64,000 nucleotides of DNA from CALMEC01 sp963777565. GTDB taxonomy: Bacteria; Actinomycetota; Thermoleophilia; Miltoncostaeales; Miltoncostaeaceae. Each line of letters starts with the position of its first letter. Within the stretch, counting starts at the first letter, position 1. Location: positions 124,001 to 188,000 of the forward strand of contig CAVZQZ010000009.1 in the NCBI GenBank assembly GCA_963777565.1, written 5' to 3'. The notes under the pieces were generated by a model. That model was not told the DNA's origin. It worked only from the letters and a program-made list of their open reading frames with translations, and ran no database searches. Made by a program: the position numbers and the translations under genes. Positions 18,394-28,241 of this stretch are shown one piece after another.

Positions 18394-18521
18394 GGGGGCA
18401 ATCGGGGTCGGTGAGGGACGCAAGTCCCTCGGCCAAGCCCGAATGCCACCCGCCGGGGCGTGCGGTCACGCCCGCTCACCTGACGCTTGAACCGCAGCCC
18501 GCCGCGTCCAGTGGTTTTGGC

Positions 18522-18527
18522 TACGCT
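18522..18527 (+). promoter_or_regulatory. -10 box TACGCT of a leaderless-type promoter (dapB)
   Basis: TACGCT, six bases, then the dapB GTG at 18,534. No Shine-Dalgarno sequence is present. Confidence 0.6.
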
Positions 18528-18533
18528 GCACGG

Positions 18534-19220
18534 GTGCATCGGGTACTGGTCGTCGGCGCCGCCGGCAGGATGGGGCAAGCCGTGGTGGCGGCAGTGGGCG
18601 GTGCAGCTGACATGCAGCTCGCCGCGCAGGTCGACCCCGTGCTCGGCGCCAGCGAGGGGTTCGCGGACGTGCCGTCCGCGCTCGCGACGACACAGGTCGA
18701 CGTCGCCGTCGACTTCACCAAGCCGGAGGTCGGCTTCGCCAACGCGTGTGCCTGCCTCGAGACCGGCGTCCACGTCGTGATGGGCACCACCGGGCTCGGG
18801 GAGGATGAGATCGCCGAGATCCGGCGCCGCGCCGACGGCGGGGCGGCGAATTGCCTGATCGCGCCGAACTTCGCGATCGGCGCGGTGCTCATGATGCGGT
18901 TCGCCGCCGAGGCATCCCGTCACATGCCGAAAGCCGAAATCGTGGAGCTTCACCACGATGGGAAGCTCGATGCCCCCAGCGGCACCGCCCTCCGCACGGC
19001 GAGCCTCATGGAGGGCGACGTCCCGATTCACTCGGTGCGGCTCCCGGGTCTCGTCGCCCACCAGGAGGTCATCCTCGGCGGCCTCGGGGAGATCCTCACG
19101 ATCCGCCACGACTCGTTGTCGCGTGAGAGCTTCATGCCCGGGGTGCTCCAGGCGGTCAGGGCGGTCGGGGCGCTCCCCGGCCTGACGCTGGGCCTGGAGC
19201 CGGTCCTGTTCGGGCCGTGA
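18534..19220 (+). CDS. dapB: 4-hydroxy-tetrahydrodipicolinate reductase
   Basis: A 228-residue NAD(P)H enzyme and the second step of the diaminopimelate branch. The Rossmann motif GAAGRMGQAV starts at about residue 7. The substrate/catalytic segment has ELHHDGKLDAPSGTA (family H-H-x-x-K-x-D-x-P-S-G-T). It is slightly shorter than the usual 240-270 residues. The GTG at 18,534 is chosen because it directly precedes the HRVLVVG strand and has a -10 box six bases upstream; an earlier in-frame start adds a non-conserved segment. Confidence 0.92.
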   Translation: MHRVLVVGAAGRMGQAVVAAVGGAADMQLAAQVDPVLGASEGFADVPSALATTQVDVAVDFTKPEVGFANACACLETGVHVVMGTTGLGEDEIAEIRRRADGGAANCLIAPNFAIGAVLMMRFAAEASRHMPKAEIVELHHDGKLDAPSGTALRTASLMEGDVPIHSVRLPGLVAHQEVILGGLGEILTIRHDSLSRESFMPGVLQAVRAVGALPGLTLGLEPVLFGP

Positions 19221-19248
19221 CGGCCAGACACCACGAAGGAGAGACACC

Positions 19249-19662
19249 ATGAGCGAGGAGTACGTCAAGGTCGCGACGGAGGACGTCGAGGAGCGCGAGC
19301 GGCGTGGGGGTGGGGCGGCGTCGCGCGACCTCTCCGGGGCGCTCGGCGCCGAGCACCTCACGCTGCGGTGCTGGCGCTACGCGCCCGGCCAGGCGATGGC
19401 CTACCACCGCCACAAGACCCAGGAGGAACTCTACCGGCTCGTGTCCGGCGGCCCGCAGCACGTCCAGATCGGCAGCGAGCTGATCGAGGTGAACGATGGT
19501 GATTGGCTCCGCATTCCCAAGGAGACCACCCGGCGAATCATGAACAACTCCTCCGACCGTGAGGCGATCTGGATCACGATCGGCTGCCCGCCCGGCGAGG
19601 GGATCATGGACGGCATCCGCATCGACCCCGAGACGGGGCAGGAGATCCCCCGCACCAGCTGA
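19249..19662 (+). CDS. Cupin-domain protein
   Basis: A 137-residue single-domain cupin. The metal-binding first motif is visible (MAYHRHKTQEELYRLVSG: His, His, Glu) and the second motif (VNDGDWLRIPKETTRRI) is partial. The strong GAAGGAGAG site six bases before ATG fixes the start. Substrate is unknown; it may be an isomerase, dioxygenase or sensor. The gene lies 28 bases after dapB, probably in the same transcript. Confidence 0.75.
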   Translation: MSEEYVKVATEDVEERERRGGGAASRDLSGALGAEHLTLRCWRYAPGQAMAYHRHKTQEELYRLVSGGPQHVQIGSELIEVNDGDWLRIPKETTRRIMNNSSDREAIWITIGCPPGEGIMDGIRIDPETGQEIPRTS

Positions 19663-19667
19663 TCCGA

Positions 19668-20213
19668 GTGGTCCCGCGCGACGCCCTCGTCCACCTGACC
19701 GCCGACGGCGACCTCGTCGCGGGCACGGACCCGGGCCATACGCGCCTGTGGCCATTCACGCAGAGCTGGCGCTTCCCCTGGCGATCGCAGAACCCGAACT
19801 GGCTGGATCCGGTCAACCTGTTCGTGTTGCGGGCCGCGCCGGAACTCGTTCGCGATGCGCTGGTGCGGGAGGGGTGGCGGCGGCCGGACGACGGCGCGAC
19901 GCACCGCACGTGGGTCAACGGGACCTTCCGGCGGATGCACGATCACATCGCGCTCGGCGAGCGCGCCGAACGCGTGCACGTGCGCCTGTTCACGCTCGCC
20001 GGCGGGACCCTGATCGCGGCACACCACGAGATCACGAACGACCGGGGCGCTCATCGGGTCACCTCGTGGGATCGCGCGCGCGCCGACACCGCCGCGGCGC
20101 TCGAATCGGCGGGCTTCATCCGGCTGTCGCCGACCGGGCCGATCACGCCGCCCGATCTCCGGGGCGTCCCCAGCGACGGACGGGCGTGGCGGATCGTCGG
20201 GCCGACGGGCTGA
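19668..20213 (+). CDS. Uncharacterised protein, possibly LssY C-terminal-like
   Basis: A 181-residue soluble protein with no signal peptide. The pattern DPVNLFVLRAAPELV ... LVREGWRRPDD followed by RVHVRLFTL resembles the LssY C-terminal domain (a strand, a helix, a GW motif, then an H-x-R-L strand), but similarity is weak and this label is tentative. The GTG start lies five bases after the cupin stop, so the two genes are probably co-transcribed. Confidence 0.55.
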   Translation: MVPRDALVHLTADGDLVAGTDPGHTRLWPFTQSWRFPWRSQNPNWLDPVNLFVLRAAPELVRDALVREGWRRPDDGATHRTWVNGTFRRMHDHIALGERAERVHVRLFTLAGGTLIAAHHEITNDRGAHRVTSWDRARADTAAALESAGFIRLSPTGPITPPDLRGVPSDGRAWRIVGPTG

Positions 20214-20237
20214 CCCGGGGCCTCCGAGCCACACGGC

Positions 20238-20243
20238 TATACT
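20238..20243 (+). promoter_or_regulatory. -10 box TATACT of a leaderless-type promoter (dapA)
   Basis: TATACT, close to consensus, seven bases before the dapA GTG at 20,251. No Shine-Dalgarno sequence is present. Confidence 0.65.
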
Positions 20244-20250
20244 CGCGCCC

Positions 20251-21132
20251 GTGCCGGACTTCGGATCCATCCTCACCGCCATGGTGACGCCCTTCGACGA
20301 GCGCGGAGCGGTCGACGAGGACGCAACCGTCGCGCTGATGCACCACCTCGTGACGAACGGCTCCGACGGGCTCGTCCTGTCGGGCACGACCGGCGAGGCC
20401 TCGACGCTCACGGACCCCGAGAAGATCCGCCTGTTCGAGCTGGGCGTCCAGGAGTTGCGAGGGCGCGCCACCGTCGTCGCCGGCACCGGGTCCAACGACA
20501 CGGCCCATTCGGTCCACCTCACCGAGGTCGCGGCAGCGCTCGGAGTCGACGCGGTCCTCGCGGTCACGCCGTACTACAACCGGCCGCCCCGCGCCGGCCT
20601 TGTCGGGCACTTCGCGGCGATCGCCGCCGTCGGGGTGCCGGTGATCCTCTACAACATCCCGTCGCGCGCGGTGGTGAACCTGCCGCCCGACCTCATCGCG
20701 GAGCTCGCCGAGATCCCGGGGATCGTCGCGCTGAAGGAGGCGAACCCCGACCAGGTCGACGAGGTCCTGGGCATCGAGGGGCTCGCGGTGTACGCGGGCA
20801 ACGACGACCTGCTCTGCGCGGTGGCCGTCGGGGGCGGCGCCGGCGTCATCTCGGTCGCGTCGCATCTCGTGGGACCGCAGATGCAGGCGGTGTGCGCGGC
20901 CGCGCGGGCAGGCGACCGGGCCGAGGCCGAGCGGCTCGATGCCGCCCTGCACGGACTGTACGACGGCCTGTTCACGACCACGAGCCCGATCCTGATCAAG
21001 GCCGCCGTCGAGATGATCGGCGCGATCCCGTCGGCCCGGGTGCGGCTGCCGCTCGTGGAGGCAACGCCCGAGGAGCGGCTGGCGCTGGCCGCCGTGCTGG
21101 AGGCGCAGGACATCCTCGTGCGCGCCTCGTGA
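20251..21132 (+). CDS. dapA: 4-hydroxy-tetrahydrodipicolinate synthase
   Basis: A 293-residue TIM-barrel aldolase condensing pyruvate with aspartate semialdehyde. Visible features: the LSGTTGEASTL phosphate/substrate loop, the catalytic Tyr in TPYYNRPP, and the Schiff-base Lys in GIVALKEA (about residue 163). Full family length. The GTG at 20,251 gives PDFGSILTAMVTPF, the standard start. Its stop overlaps the RNase J GTG by four bases. Confidence 0.95.
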   Translation: MPDFGSILTAMVTPFDERGAVDEDATVALMHHLVTNGSDGLVLSGTTGEASTLTDPEKIRLFELGVQELRGRATVVAGTGSNDTAHSVHLTEVAAALGVDAVLAVTPYYNRPPRAGLVGHFAAIAAVGVPVILYNIPSRAVVNLPPDLIAELAEIPGIVALKEANPDQVDEVLGIEGLAVYAGNDDLLCAVAVGGGAGVISVASHLVGPQMQAVCAAARAGDRAEAERLDAALHGLYDGLFTTTSPILIKAAVEMIGAIPSARVRLPLVEATPEERLALAAVLEAQDILVRAS

Positions 21133-22775
21133 CCGACTCCGGCGCGCTGCGCGCGACCCCGATCGGCGGGGCGGGGGAGATCGGCAAGAACATGTATCTC
21201 GTCGAGCTGGGCGCGAGGCTGGTCGTCATCGACTGCGGCGTCAAGTTCCCGACGCCCGAGCAGCTCGGCGTCGACCTGGTGCTTCCCGACTTCGACGTGC
21301 TCGCGGGCCGGCTGGACGACATCGAGGGCCTTCTGCTGACGCACGGCCACGAGGACCACATCGGCGCGGTTCCGTACTTCATCAAGAGCGTCGGCCGCGT
21401 GCCGATCTACGGCACCCGGTTCACGCTGGCGCTCGTGCGAAGCAAGCTTGAGGAGCACCGTCTCGGCGACGTCGAGCTCATCGAGATCGCCGCCGGCGAT
21501 CGCCGCCGGATCGGGCCGTTCGAGGCGGAGTTCATCCGCGTCAGCCACAGCATCCCGGACTGCGTCGCGATCGCGCTGCGGTCGCCGGCGGGCACCGTGC
21601 TGCACACCGGCGACTTCAAGTTCGACCACGCGCCCATCGACGACGAGCAGACCGACGTCGCGGCGCTGGCCCGGCTTGGCGACGAGGGCGTCCTGCTGCT
21701 CCTGGCCGACTCGACCAACGCGGAGGTGCCGGGGGTGATCGCCCCCGAGCGGACCGTCGGACCCGAGCTTCGCCGCCAGTTCGCATCGGCGCCCGGTCGG
21801 GTGATCCTGACGTCGTTCTCGTCCCATATCCACCGCGTCCAGCAGGTACTCGACGCCGCCCACCACGACGGGCGGATGGTGGCCCTCGTCGGCCGTTCGC
21901 TCCTTCGCAACTTCAACATCGCCGTGAACCTGGGCATCGTGCGGGTGCCGGACGGGGTGCTGGTCAACATCAAGGGCATCGACGACTATCCCGATGACGA
22001 GCTCGTGATCATCACAACGGGGAGCCAGGGCGAGCCGCTCTCCGGGCTCCGCCGCATGGCCTACGGCGACCACCAGAACGTCACGATCAAGCCCGGCGAC
22101 ACGGTGATCTTCAGCTCCCGGATCGTCCCCGGCAACGAGCTGGCCGTCAACGAGACCATGAACCGCCTCATCCGGTCCGGCGCAAAGGTGGTCTCGCCGG
22201 ACTCCGCGCCGGTGCACGTGTCCGGACACGCGGCGGCGGACGAGATGCGCCTGATGCTGCGCCTGGTGCGGCCACGGTTCTTCGCCCCGATCCACGGCGA
22301 GATCCGCCATCAGAAGGCCCACGCCGAGATCGCGAAGACCGTCGGCGTGACCGCCGACCGCACCTTCCTGCTCGACAACGGCCACGTGCTCGATGTGAAC
22401 CACGAGGGCGCCGCGGTCGTCGACCGCCTGGAGATCGGGCTCGTCTACGTCGACGGGCTGGGCATGGGCGACGTCGCGGACGGGATCCTCCGCGACCGGC
22501 GCCATCTCAGCGAGGACGGCCTGGTGCTCATCGTGGCGACGCTCTCGGCCCGCGACGGCCTGCCGATCGGCGAGGTGGACATCGTCACCCGCGGGTTCGC
22601 GGCGGCGACCGACGAGCTGATCGAGGCGACCCGCGAGGAGGTCGAGCGGACGCTCAACGTCTCGGTCACCGAGATGGACATGCTCCACCGCCTCCTACAC
22701 GACGCCGTCGCGTCGCTCATGTGGAAGCGCGTGCGCCAACGCCCGCTCGTGCTGCCGGTCATCGTCGAGGTGTAG
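21129..22775 (+). CDS. rnj: Ribonuclease J
   Basis: A 548-residue metallo-beta-lactamase-type RNase with 5' exonuclease and endonuclease activity. The zinc motif HGHEDHIGAVP (about residues 74-84), the beta-CASP domain (LLLADSTNAEVPG, ITTGSQGEPLSG) and the later VSGHAAADE and PIHGEIRH motifs are present, with a C-terminal extension. The dapA-rnj overlap is a common actinobacterial arrangement. The 167-base stretch after it holds no gene and no clear terminator. Confidence 0.94.
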   Translation: MTDSGALRATPIGGAGEIGKNMYLVELGARLVVIDCGVKFPTPEQLGVDLVLPDFDVLAGRLDDIEGLLLTHGHEDHIGAVPYFIKSVGRVPIYGTRFTLALVRSKLEEHRLGDVELIEIAAGDRRRIGPFEAEFIRVSHSIPDCVAIALRSPAGTVLHTGDFKFDHAPIDDEQTDVAALARLGDEGVLLLLADSTNAEVPGVIAPERTVGPELRRQFASAPGRVILTSFSSHIHRVQQVLDAAHHDGRMVALVGRSLLRNFNIAVNLGIVRVPDGVLVNIKGIDDYPDDELVIITTGSQGEPLSGLRRMAYGDHQNVTIKPGDTVIFSSRIVPGNELAVNETMNRLIRSGAKVVSPDSAPVHVSGHAAADEMRLMLRLVRPRFFAPIHGEIRHQKAHAEIAKTVGVTADRTFLLDNGHVLDVNHEGAAVVDRLEIGLVYVDGLGMGDVADGILRDRRHLSEDGLVLIVATLSARDGLPIGEVDIVTRGFAAATDELIEATREEVERTLNVSVTEMDMLHRLLHDAVASLMWKRVRQRPLVLPVIVEV

Positions 22776-22942
22776 GCCCGGCCCCGTCCGCCGGCGCATC
22801 GGCACGTCGGGCCGGCGACCCTCACCGTGGCGCCAGAGCTCCCGCCGTCACCGGCTCCGGCCGATGACGAAGCCCCCTGCGGCCCACATATTCACCTGGC
22901 GCGGCGACTGGATGTCACGTCACGTGCCTTTGACCGATTCCG

Positions 22943-23368
22943 TCAAGTGGCTGGCAAGCGCCGGTCGGCAACCCGCACCACGACCCGCAGGCCCGACCAG
23001 GTCGCGTCGATGGCACAGACCTTGTTGTCCACGAGGCCCTTCGCGAGCGCGATCTCGCGCACGACGTCCTCGGTGACGTCGGTGGAGACTCCTGAGGCCC
23101 GCTTCGGCCAGGCGATCCAGACGCCGCCGGCGTCGTGGACCCCCGCACGCAGGCGGTCGAACTCCGCCTCGAGACGCGCCCGCTCCGTGAAGAATGCGAC
23201 GATGACATCGGCGTCCCGGCCGAGGCGACGAATCAGCCGGACGCCCCCGGGCAGTGGGGAGAGGAGCTCCTCGAAGTGCTCAGGCGCCCGTAGCAGCGCC
23301 ACCTTCGCACCCTCCGAGATCCCGAGCTTGCGAGGCAGCGGGGTGCCCGAGTACCCGGCGGTGCTCAT
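22943..23368 (-). CDS. DUF3052 family protein
   Basis: A 141-residue protein of DUF3052, with the family opening GYSGTPLPRKLGI, a central strand VIVAFFTERARLEAEF and the IAWPKRASGV motif. The function is unknown. The start overlaps the end of the upstream hydrolase gene by four bases (they share ATGA), so these two genes and probably sod form one minus-strand unit. Confidence 0.85.
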   Translation of the reverse strand: MSTAGYSGTPLPRKLGISEGAKVALLRAPEHFEELLSPLPGGVRLIRRLGRDADVIVAFFTERARLEAEFDRLRAGVHDAGGVWIAWPKRASGVSTDVTEDVVREIALAKGLVDNKVCAIDATWSGLRVVVRVADRRLPAT

Positions 23369-24240
23369 GCGGCGAACCAGTCGAGGATCAGCGATGTCAC
23401 CGCCTCGGGCGCCTCGCGGTGCGGCCAGTGGCCGGCCCCCGGGATCACCTCCCGCCGGTACTCACCGGTGAACCGCTCGGCCTGGTCGGCGCTCACCGAC
23501 GGCGGGATGCAGCCGTCGTCGGCGCCCACCACCGCGAGAGTCGGCACCGGCACCGGGTCCCCCCACCGGGCGGCCTCGTCCGCGAGGGCGGGGTCGCGGC
23601 GATCCGCCTGGAACGCGGCGCGGTAGTAGCCAAGGGCGGCCTGCAGGACGCCGGGCGCCCCCAGCGTCCGCTTGATCGCGACCCATTCCTCGGGCTCCAG
23701 CGCCCCGCCCGGCGACCATTCCGCGACAAGCCGGTCGATGAAGGCGAAGCCGTCCTGCGCGACGACGCGCTCCGAGAACCCCTCCGCGAGGAACAGGAAC
23801 TCGTACCAGGACCGGCGCAGTTGCCCCGCATCGGCGCGGAGCGACCGTGCGAACGCCGCCGCATGCGGGATCGCGAGCGTCACCAGGCGACGCATGCGCT
23901 GCGGCGCCAGCACCGCCGCATGCTGCGCGGCGACGCCGCCCCAGTCGTGGCCCACCACGAACGCGGGCTCATCCCGGTCGAGTCGGTCGATCAGACCGAG
24001 AAGGTCGCGTGCGAGCGCCGCGGACTCGTAGGTTGCGCACTCCACGGTTGACGGCGCGTAGCCCCGCATGAACGGCGCGACCGCCCGGTATCCCGCCACG
24101 GCGAGACGCTCGAGCAGCGGCCTGAACGTCGGAGCGTGGTCGGGAAAGCCGTGGAGGCAGAGGACGAGCGGGCCGTCCCCCGCCTCCAGATAGTGCAGCC
24201 GGACGTCACCGAGGTCGGCGGCACCCGGGGTGAGCGGCAT
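23365..24240 (-). CDS. Alpha/beta hydrolase (epoxide-hydrolase-like)
   Basis: A 291-residue hydrolase. The oxyanion motif is LHGFPDHA. The nucleophile elbow is VGHDWGGV, so the nucleophile is Asp rather than Ser, as in epoxide hydrolases and haloalkane dehalogenases. The C-terminal catalytic His is in GAGHWPHREAP and the acid in VVGADDGCIP. The lid has a Tyr (LGYYRAAF) that could polarise an epoxide. The physiological substrate is not known. The ATG at 24,240 starts the conserved part; longer in-frame versions run into sod. Confidence 0.85.
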   Translation of the reverse strand: MPLTPGAADLGDVRLHYLEAGDGPLVLCLHGFPDHAPTFRPLLERLAVAGYRAVAPFMRGYAPSTVECATYESAALARDLLGLIDRLDRDEPAFVVGHDWGGVAAQHAAVLAPQRMRRLVTLAIPHAAAFARSLRADAGQLRRSWYEFLFLAEGFSERVVAQDGFAFIDRLVAEWSPGGALEPEEWVAIKRTLGAPGVLQAALGYYRAAFQADRRDPALADEAARWGDPVPVPTLAVVGADDGCIPPSVSADQAERFTGEYRREVIPGAGHWPHREAPEAVTSLILDWFAA

Positions 24241-24254
24241 GGGGTCGCGCTCCG

Positions 24255-24869
24255 TCAGCCCATCTGGCCGATGCGGTACCGGTCGAACCGGTCGTTGATC
24301 GCGGCCCAGTCGAGGTTCGCCAGGAACGCATCGATGTACTTGGCCCGTGCGGTCGAGAAGTCCTTGATGTACGCGTGCTCGTAGACGTCCAGCGCGATGA
24401 GCGGGGTCGCGTTCCACACGGGGAACGTGTGCTGGGCGTCGCCGATGTAGACGTCGATGCGGTGCCAGTCCCAGTCGTAGGCCACCCAGGCCCAGCCGCG
24501 GCCCGCCATTCCGCCGGCCTTCAGCTCGGCGAGCATGGCGTCGAGGCCGCCGAAGTCGCGATCGATCATCGCCCCGAACGCGTCGCTGGGGGCGCCGCCC
24601 GCGGGACCGAGGTTGTCGAAGTACAGCTCGTGGTTCTTGATGCCGCCGATCGCGAACGTGAGGTTCTCGCGCAGCGCCCGGTAGTCCGAGTAGATCTGGT
24701 TTGCGGCGCCCTGGTCCGCCGCCTGGAGGCGCTCCGCGATCTCGTTGTACTTGTTGCAGTACGCCTCGTAGAGCGCCCAGTGGGCCTCGACGGACTCGGC
24801 GGAGATGCCGTCGAGCTTCAGGATCTTGTCCGGCTTGGCCATTGCCGTGACCTTGTGGAGATTCGCCAC
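24255..24869 (-). CDS. Iron/manganese superoxide dismutase family protein
   Basis: A 204-residue protein aligned over its whole length with Fe/Mn superoxide dismutases. The four metal ligands are present: His in VEAHWALYEAYC (about residue 29), His in IGGIKNHELYFDNL, and Asp and His in LDVYEHAYIKDF. The Tyr of the first helix is retained, but the usual HH pair there is replaced by LYE, and Trp residues near the site differ from textbook enzymes. Activity is probable, not certain. The GTG at 24,869 follows AAGGAG at eight bases. Confidence 0.8.
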   Translation of the reverse strand: MANLHKVTAMAKPDKILKLDGISAESVEAHWALYEAYCNKYNEIAERLQAADQGAANQIYSDYRALRENLTFAIGGIKNHELYFDNLGPAGGAPSDAFGAMIDRDFGGLDAMLAELKAGGMAGRGWAWVAYDWDWHRIDVYIGDAQHTFPVWNATPLIALDVYEHAYIKDFSTARAKYIDAFLANLDWAAINDRFDRYRIGQMG

Positions 24870-24908
24870 CGATCGGGCTCCTTGTGCGTTGGACGTGATT
24901 TGGTCGGC

Positions 24909-24914
24909 ACCCTA
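24909..24914 (-). promoter_or_regulatory. Possible -10 box (TAGGGT) of the sod operon
   Basis: TAGGGT on the minus strand, about 40 bases before the GTG of the superoxide dismutase gene, which has its own Shine-Dalgarno sequence. Confidence 0.35.
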
Positions 24915-25014
24915 CTCCCAGCGGGGACCCGCGGCCCGGCAGGAACACGCCGGCTCACCGCCAATTCCCCTAGACCGGGAGCAGTCCGTCCGCACACATC
25001 ACCACGGGGAAGTC

Positions 25015-27401
25015 ATGGCCGCAACCACCGCCGTTCGCAGACGCCGCCACAGCACGAGCCGGCGCACCGACGGGAAGCACAACGAGATGCAGTCCAGGGA
25101 GATCATGGGCCTCGGCCTCGTCGGCCTCGGCTCGTTCCTCGGCATGACGCTCTTCATGGGCATTTCGGTCGGCCCCCTTGGGAGCGGCCTGGAGACCCTC
25201 GTTCGGCTCGGCATCGGACGTGCCGTGGCGCTGGCGCCGCTCATCCTGATGGCCGCCGGGCTCGGCGTCATCTTCGACTGGGAAATCCTCCACCGGCGCC
25301 CGTTCCAGCTCGGCGCGGCCGTCCTCGGCGGAGCGCTGCTCCTCGCCCTCGCGGCGGGCAGCCTCGGGCTCAACGGCCGGATGCGGGAAGGCTGGTTCGA
25401 CCCGACGGTGATGCAGGGCCGCGGGGGTTTCATCGGTGAGCTCGAGCTACTTCGTCACGGCGCACACCATCGGCGGTGCGGCGACGACGCTCCTCGTCTT
25501 CCTCGGGCTGGTGGCCGGCGGGGTGCTGGTGACGGGCGCCTCACTCGGTGTTCTCCTGCGCCGGTCCGGCAAGGGGGCAGCGGTAGCCGGGCGCGCCGTC
25601 GGCCGCGGCGCGCGGGCGGTCACCCTGTCCGCCGTGCGGGGCGGTCAGATACTCGGTGAGCAGGTGCGTACCAGGCGTGAGATCCGCGACGAGCCGACCG
25701 TGGTCATCCCCGGCCGTTCCGGCGCGTCAACGCCATTGCTGGACGGAGCGGACCACTTCCCGGACCTCTTCAGCGGCGCAGGGACCATGCCGCCGTCACC
25801 GGCGCTCGGGCCGACGGGGGATGAGCACCCCCGTGAATCGACGGTTGCCCCGCGGCAGACCTCCGCACCCTCCAGCAACACCGCGATCGACGATGACGAC
25901 GACTACGAGGCGCTCCCGCCGCCGATGGAGACCCTCATCCCCCCGGTCACGCCCCGGCGCGGTTACCGGCCGCCGTCACGCAACGTCCTCAGGCGCTCGA
26001 CCGGGCCGAGCACGCAGCCGGCGTCGGTCATCCAGGAGACGAGCCGGCGGCTCGTCGAGACCCTCGGCCACTTCGGCATCGAGGCGGACGGTCACCGAGA
26101 CGGTCAGCGGCCCGCGTGTCACGCGCTACGAGCTTCAGCTCGCGCCCGGCACCAAGGTGGGCCGCATCACGCGCGCTGCGCGACGACCTCGCCTACGCGC
26201 TCGCGGCCCGCGAGGAGCTGCGCATCATCGCTCCGATCCCCGGCAAGCAGGCCGTGGGGGTCGAGGTCGCCGAACCCCGAGGCGCGCCCTGGTCACGCTG
26301 GGCGACATCACCCGCGAGTTCCCCGAGCACGCCGGCCCGCTGATGGCCTGGCTCGGGCCTCGACCTGGGCGGCAAGCCCGTCTACATCGACCTGGCGCGC
26401 ATGCCGCACCTGCTGATCGCGGGCTCCACCGGCACCGGCAAGAGCGTCTGCCTCAACGCCCTCCTCGCGTCGATCCTGCTGCGCTCGACCCCGGACGACC
26501 TGCGGATGATCCTGATCGACCCGAAGAAGGTCGAGCTGAACCACTACGAGAGCATCCCGCACCTGCTCACGCCGGTCGTCACGAACATGAAGGACGCGGC
26601 GGCGGTGCTCGCCAACATCGTGCGCGAGATGGAGAGCCGCTACGAGCTGATGGGGCATGGAGCGCGCGCGCAACCTGCGCGACTGGAACGAGGCCCGCGC
26701 GGCCGCGCGGCGAGACGCCGATGCCGACGATCCTGGTGGTCATCGACGAGCTGGCCGACCTGATGATGGTCTCGCCGGCCGAGGTGGAGGACGCGATCAT
26801 CCGCCTCGCCCAGAAGAGCCGCGCGGTCGGCATCCACCTGGTGCTCGCCACGCAGCGCCCCTCGGCGGACGTGATCACCGGGATGATCAAGGCCAACGTG
26901 CCGTCGCGGATCGCGTTCGCCGTCTCCTCGCAGGTCGACTCGCGGGTCGTCCTCGACGCCGGCGGCGCCGAGACGCCTGCTCGGGCCACGGCGACATGCT
27001 CTTCCGGCCGGTCGGCACGTCGCGGCTGCAGCGCCTCCAGGGCGCCTACGTCAGCGAGGAGGAGATCCTCGCGATCACCGACCACTGGCGCGCGCCAGGG
27101 CAAGCCGGAGCTGCGCGAGGAGCTCATGGAGCGGCCCGAGGCCGGTCGGAGGACCCGCTCGACCCGGACGCCGACGACATGCATCGAGCGCGCCGATCGA
27201 GATGGTCGTGCAGCAGGGCACGGCCTCCGTGTCGCTGCTGCAGCGACGCCTCGGGCGTCGGGCTACGCCCGCGCCGGACGCCTCGTGGACGCGATGGAGC
27301 GCATGGGCGTGGTCTCCGGCCACGAGGGCTCGAAGCCCCGCACCGTCCTGGTGGGCGAGGGCGATCTCGACCGCATCCTGCGGCGCTCGGACGCCCGATG
27401 A
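25015..27401 (+). CDS. ftsK: DNA translocase FtsK, frame broken by about 17 single-base insertions
   Basis: FtsK pumps DNA through the division septum. The N-terminal membrane part (about residues 30-180, four helices) and Pro-rich linker are followed by the motor: LLIAGSTGTGKSVCLNALL (Walker A, from 26,408), VVIDELADLMM (Walker B, near 26,737), LATQRPSADVITG, and a winged-helix gamma domain near the end. The frame moves +1 at about 25434, 26091, 26173, 26270, 26276, 26354, 26655, 26708, 26980, 26987, 27092, 27140 (twice), 27182, 27197, 27251 and 27258. Removing one base at each gives a continuous 789-residue FtsK. Such density in an essential gene suggests uncorrected sequence; see findings. 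The ATG at 25,015 follows GGGGAAG. Confidence 0.88.
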
Positions 27402-27508
27402 CGAGGACGCCGGACGGCGACGACTGGGTGCGCGGGCGCACGCAGTTCGGGGCCTGAAGAGCCCCTGGCATCCGGGCGGACTCGCCCCTCCGCGCGGCGA
27501 TCGCCCTC

Positions 27509-28200
27509 ATGTTCGAAATCGGAAACACACTCCGAGAGGCACGCCTCCGACGCGGGCTGGACATCCTCGGACTGCGAGGCGGAGACCAAGATCCGCGCGA
27601 AGTACCTCCGGGCGATGGAGGAGGAGCAGTTCGACCTCATGCCGTCGCCCACGTACGTCCGCGGCTTCCTGCGCACCTACGCCGAGTTCCTCGACCTGGA
27701 CGGCCGGCTCGTCCTCGACGAGTACGAGTCCCGCTTCGTCGACGCGCCCCGAGGGCATCTTCGGCCATGGCGACTCAGACGCGGCACGGCGACGGGCCAA
27801 GAAGCGGCGCAACCGCGAGGGCCGCGTCCTGATCATCGCCTCATGCCTCGTCATGATCGGGGCGCTGGGCCTCTGGGCGGGCTTCGCCAGCGACTCGTCC
27901 GGGGGCGGCGGCGAGCCGGCAGCCGACCAGATCACCGTGGTGTTCGCTCCCGCGGGGCGGCGCGGGACCTACATCGAGGTCAGGGAGGGGGGCCCCGAGG
28001 GTCGCGCCCTGTTCACACCCGGGTCCATCGCGCCGGGCCAGTCCCAGCAGGTGTCGGTCGCCCCGCCGATCTGGGTGCACGTCGGTGACGGCTCCGGACT
28101 GCAGCTGACGGTCGACGGGCGCACCGTCGCCACGCCGCGAGGCACGACGGAGTTCCGCGTGCTCGCAGGGGGCGTCATCCAGCCGACCGCAGCCGGCTGA
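27509..28200 (+). CDS. RodZ-like helix-turn-helix membrane protein, two +1 frame breaks
   Basis: The N-terminus is an XRE-type helix-turn-helix as in RodZ/YmfM (GNTLREARLRRGLDI; TKIRAKYLRAMEEEQF; PSPTYVRGFLRTYAEFL). A membrane helix follows (VLIIASCLVMIGALGLWAGF) and then an outer beta domain (DUF4115-like). RodZ links MreB to cell shape; in actinobacteria the gene often follows ftsK. One extra base at about 27,563 and one at about 27,750 break the frame; without them the product is 229 residues. About 107 bases separate it from ftsK. Confidence 0.82.
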
Positions 28201-28241
28201 GCGCCGGTGACCGCGCCCGCACGGTCGCACGCGGGGCGCGC

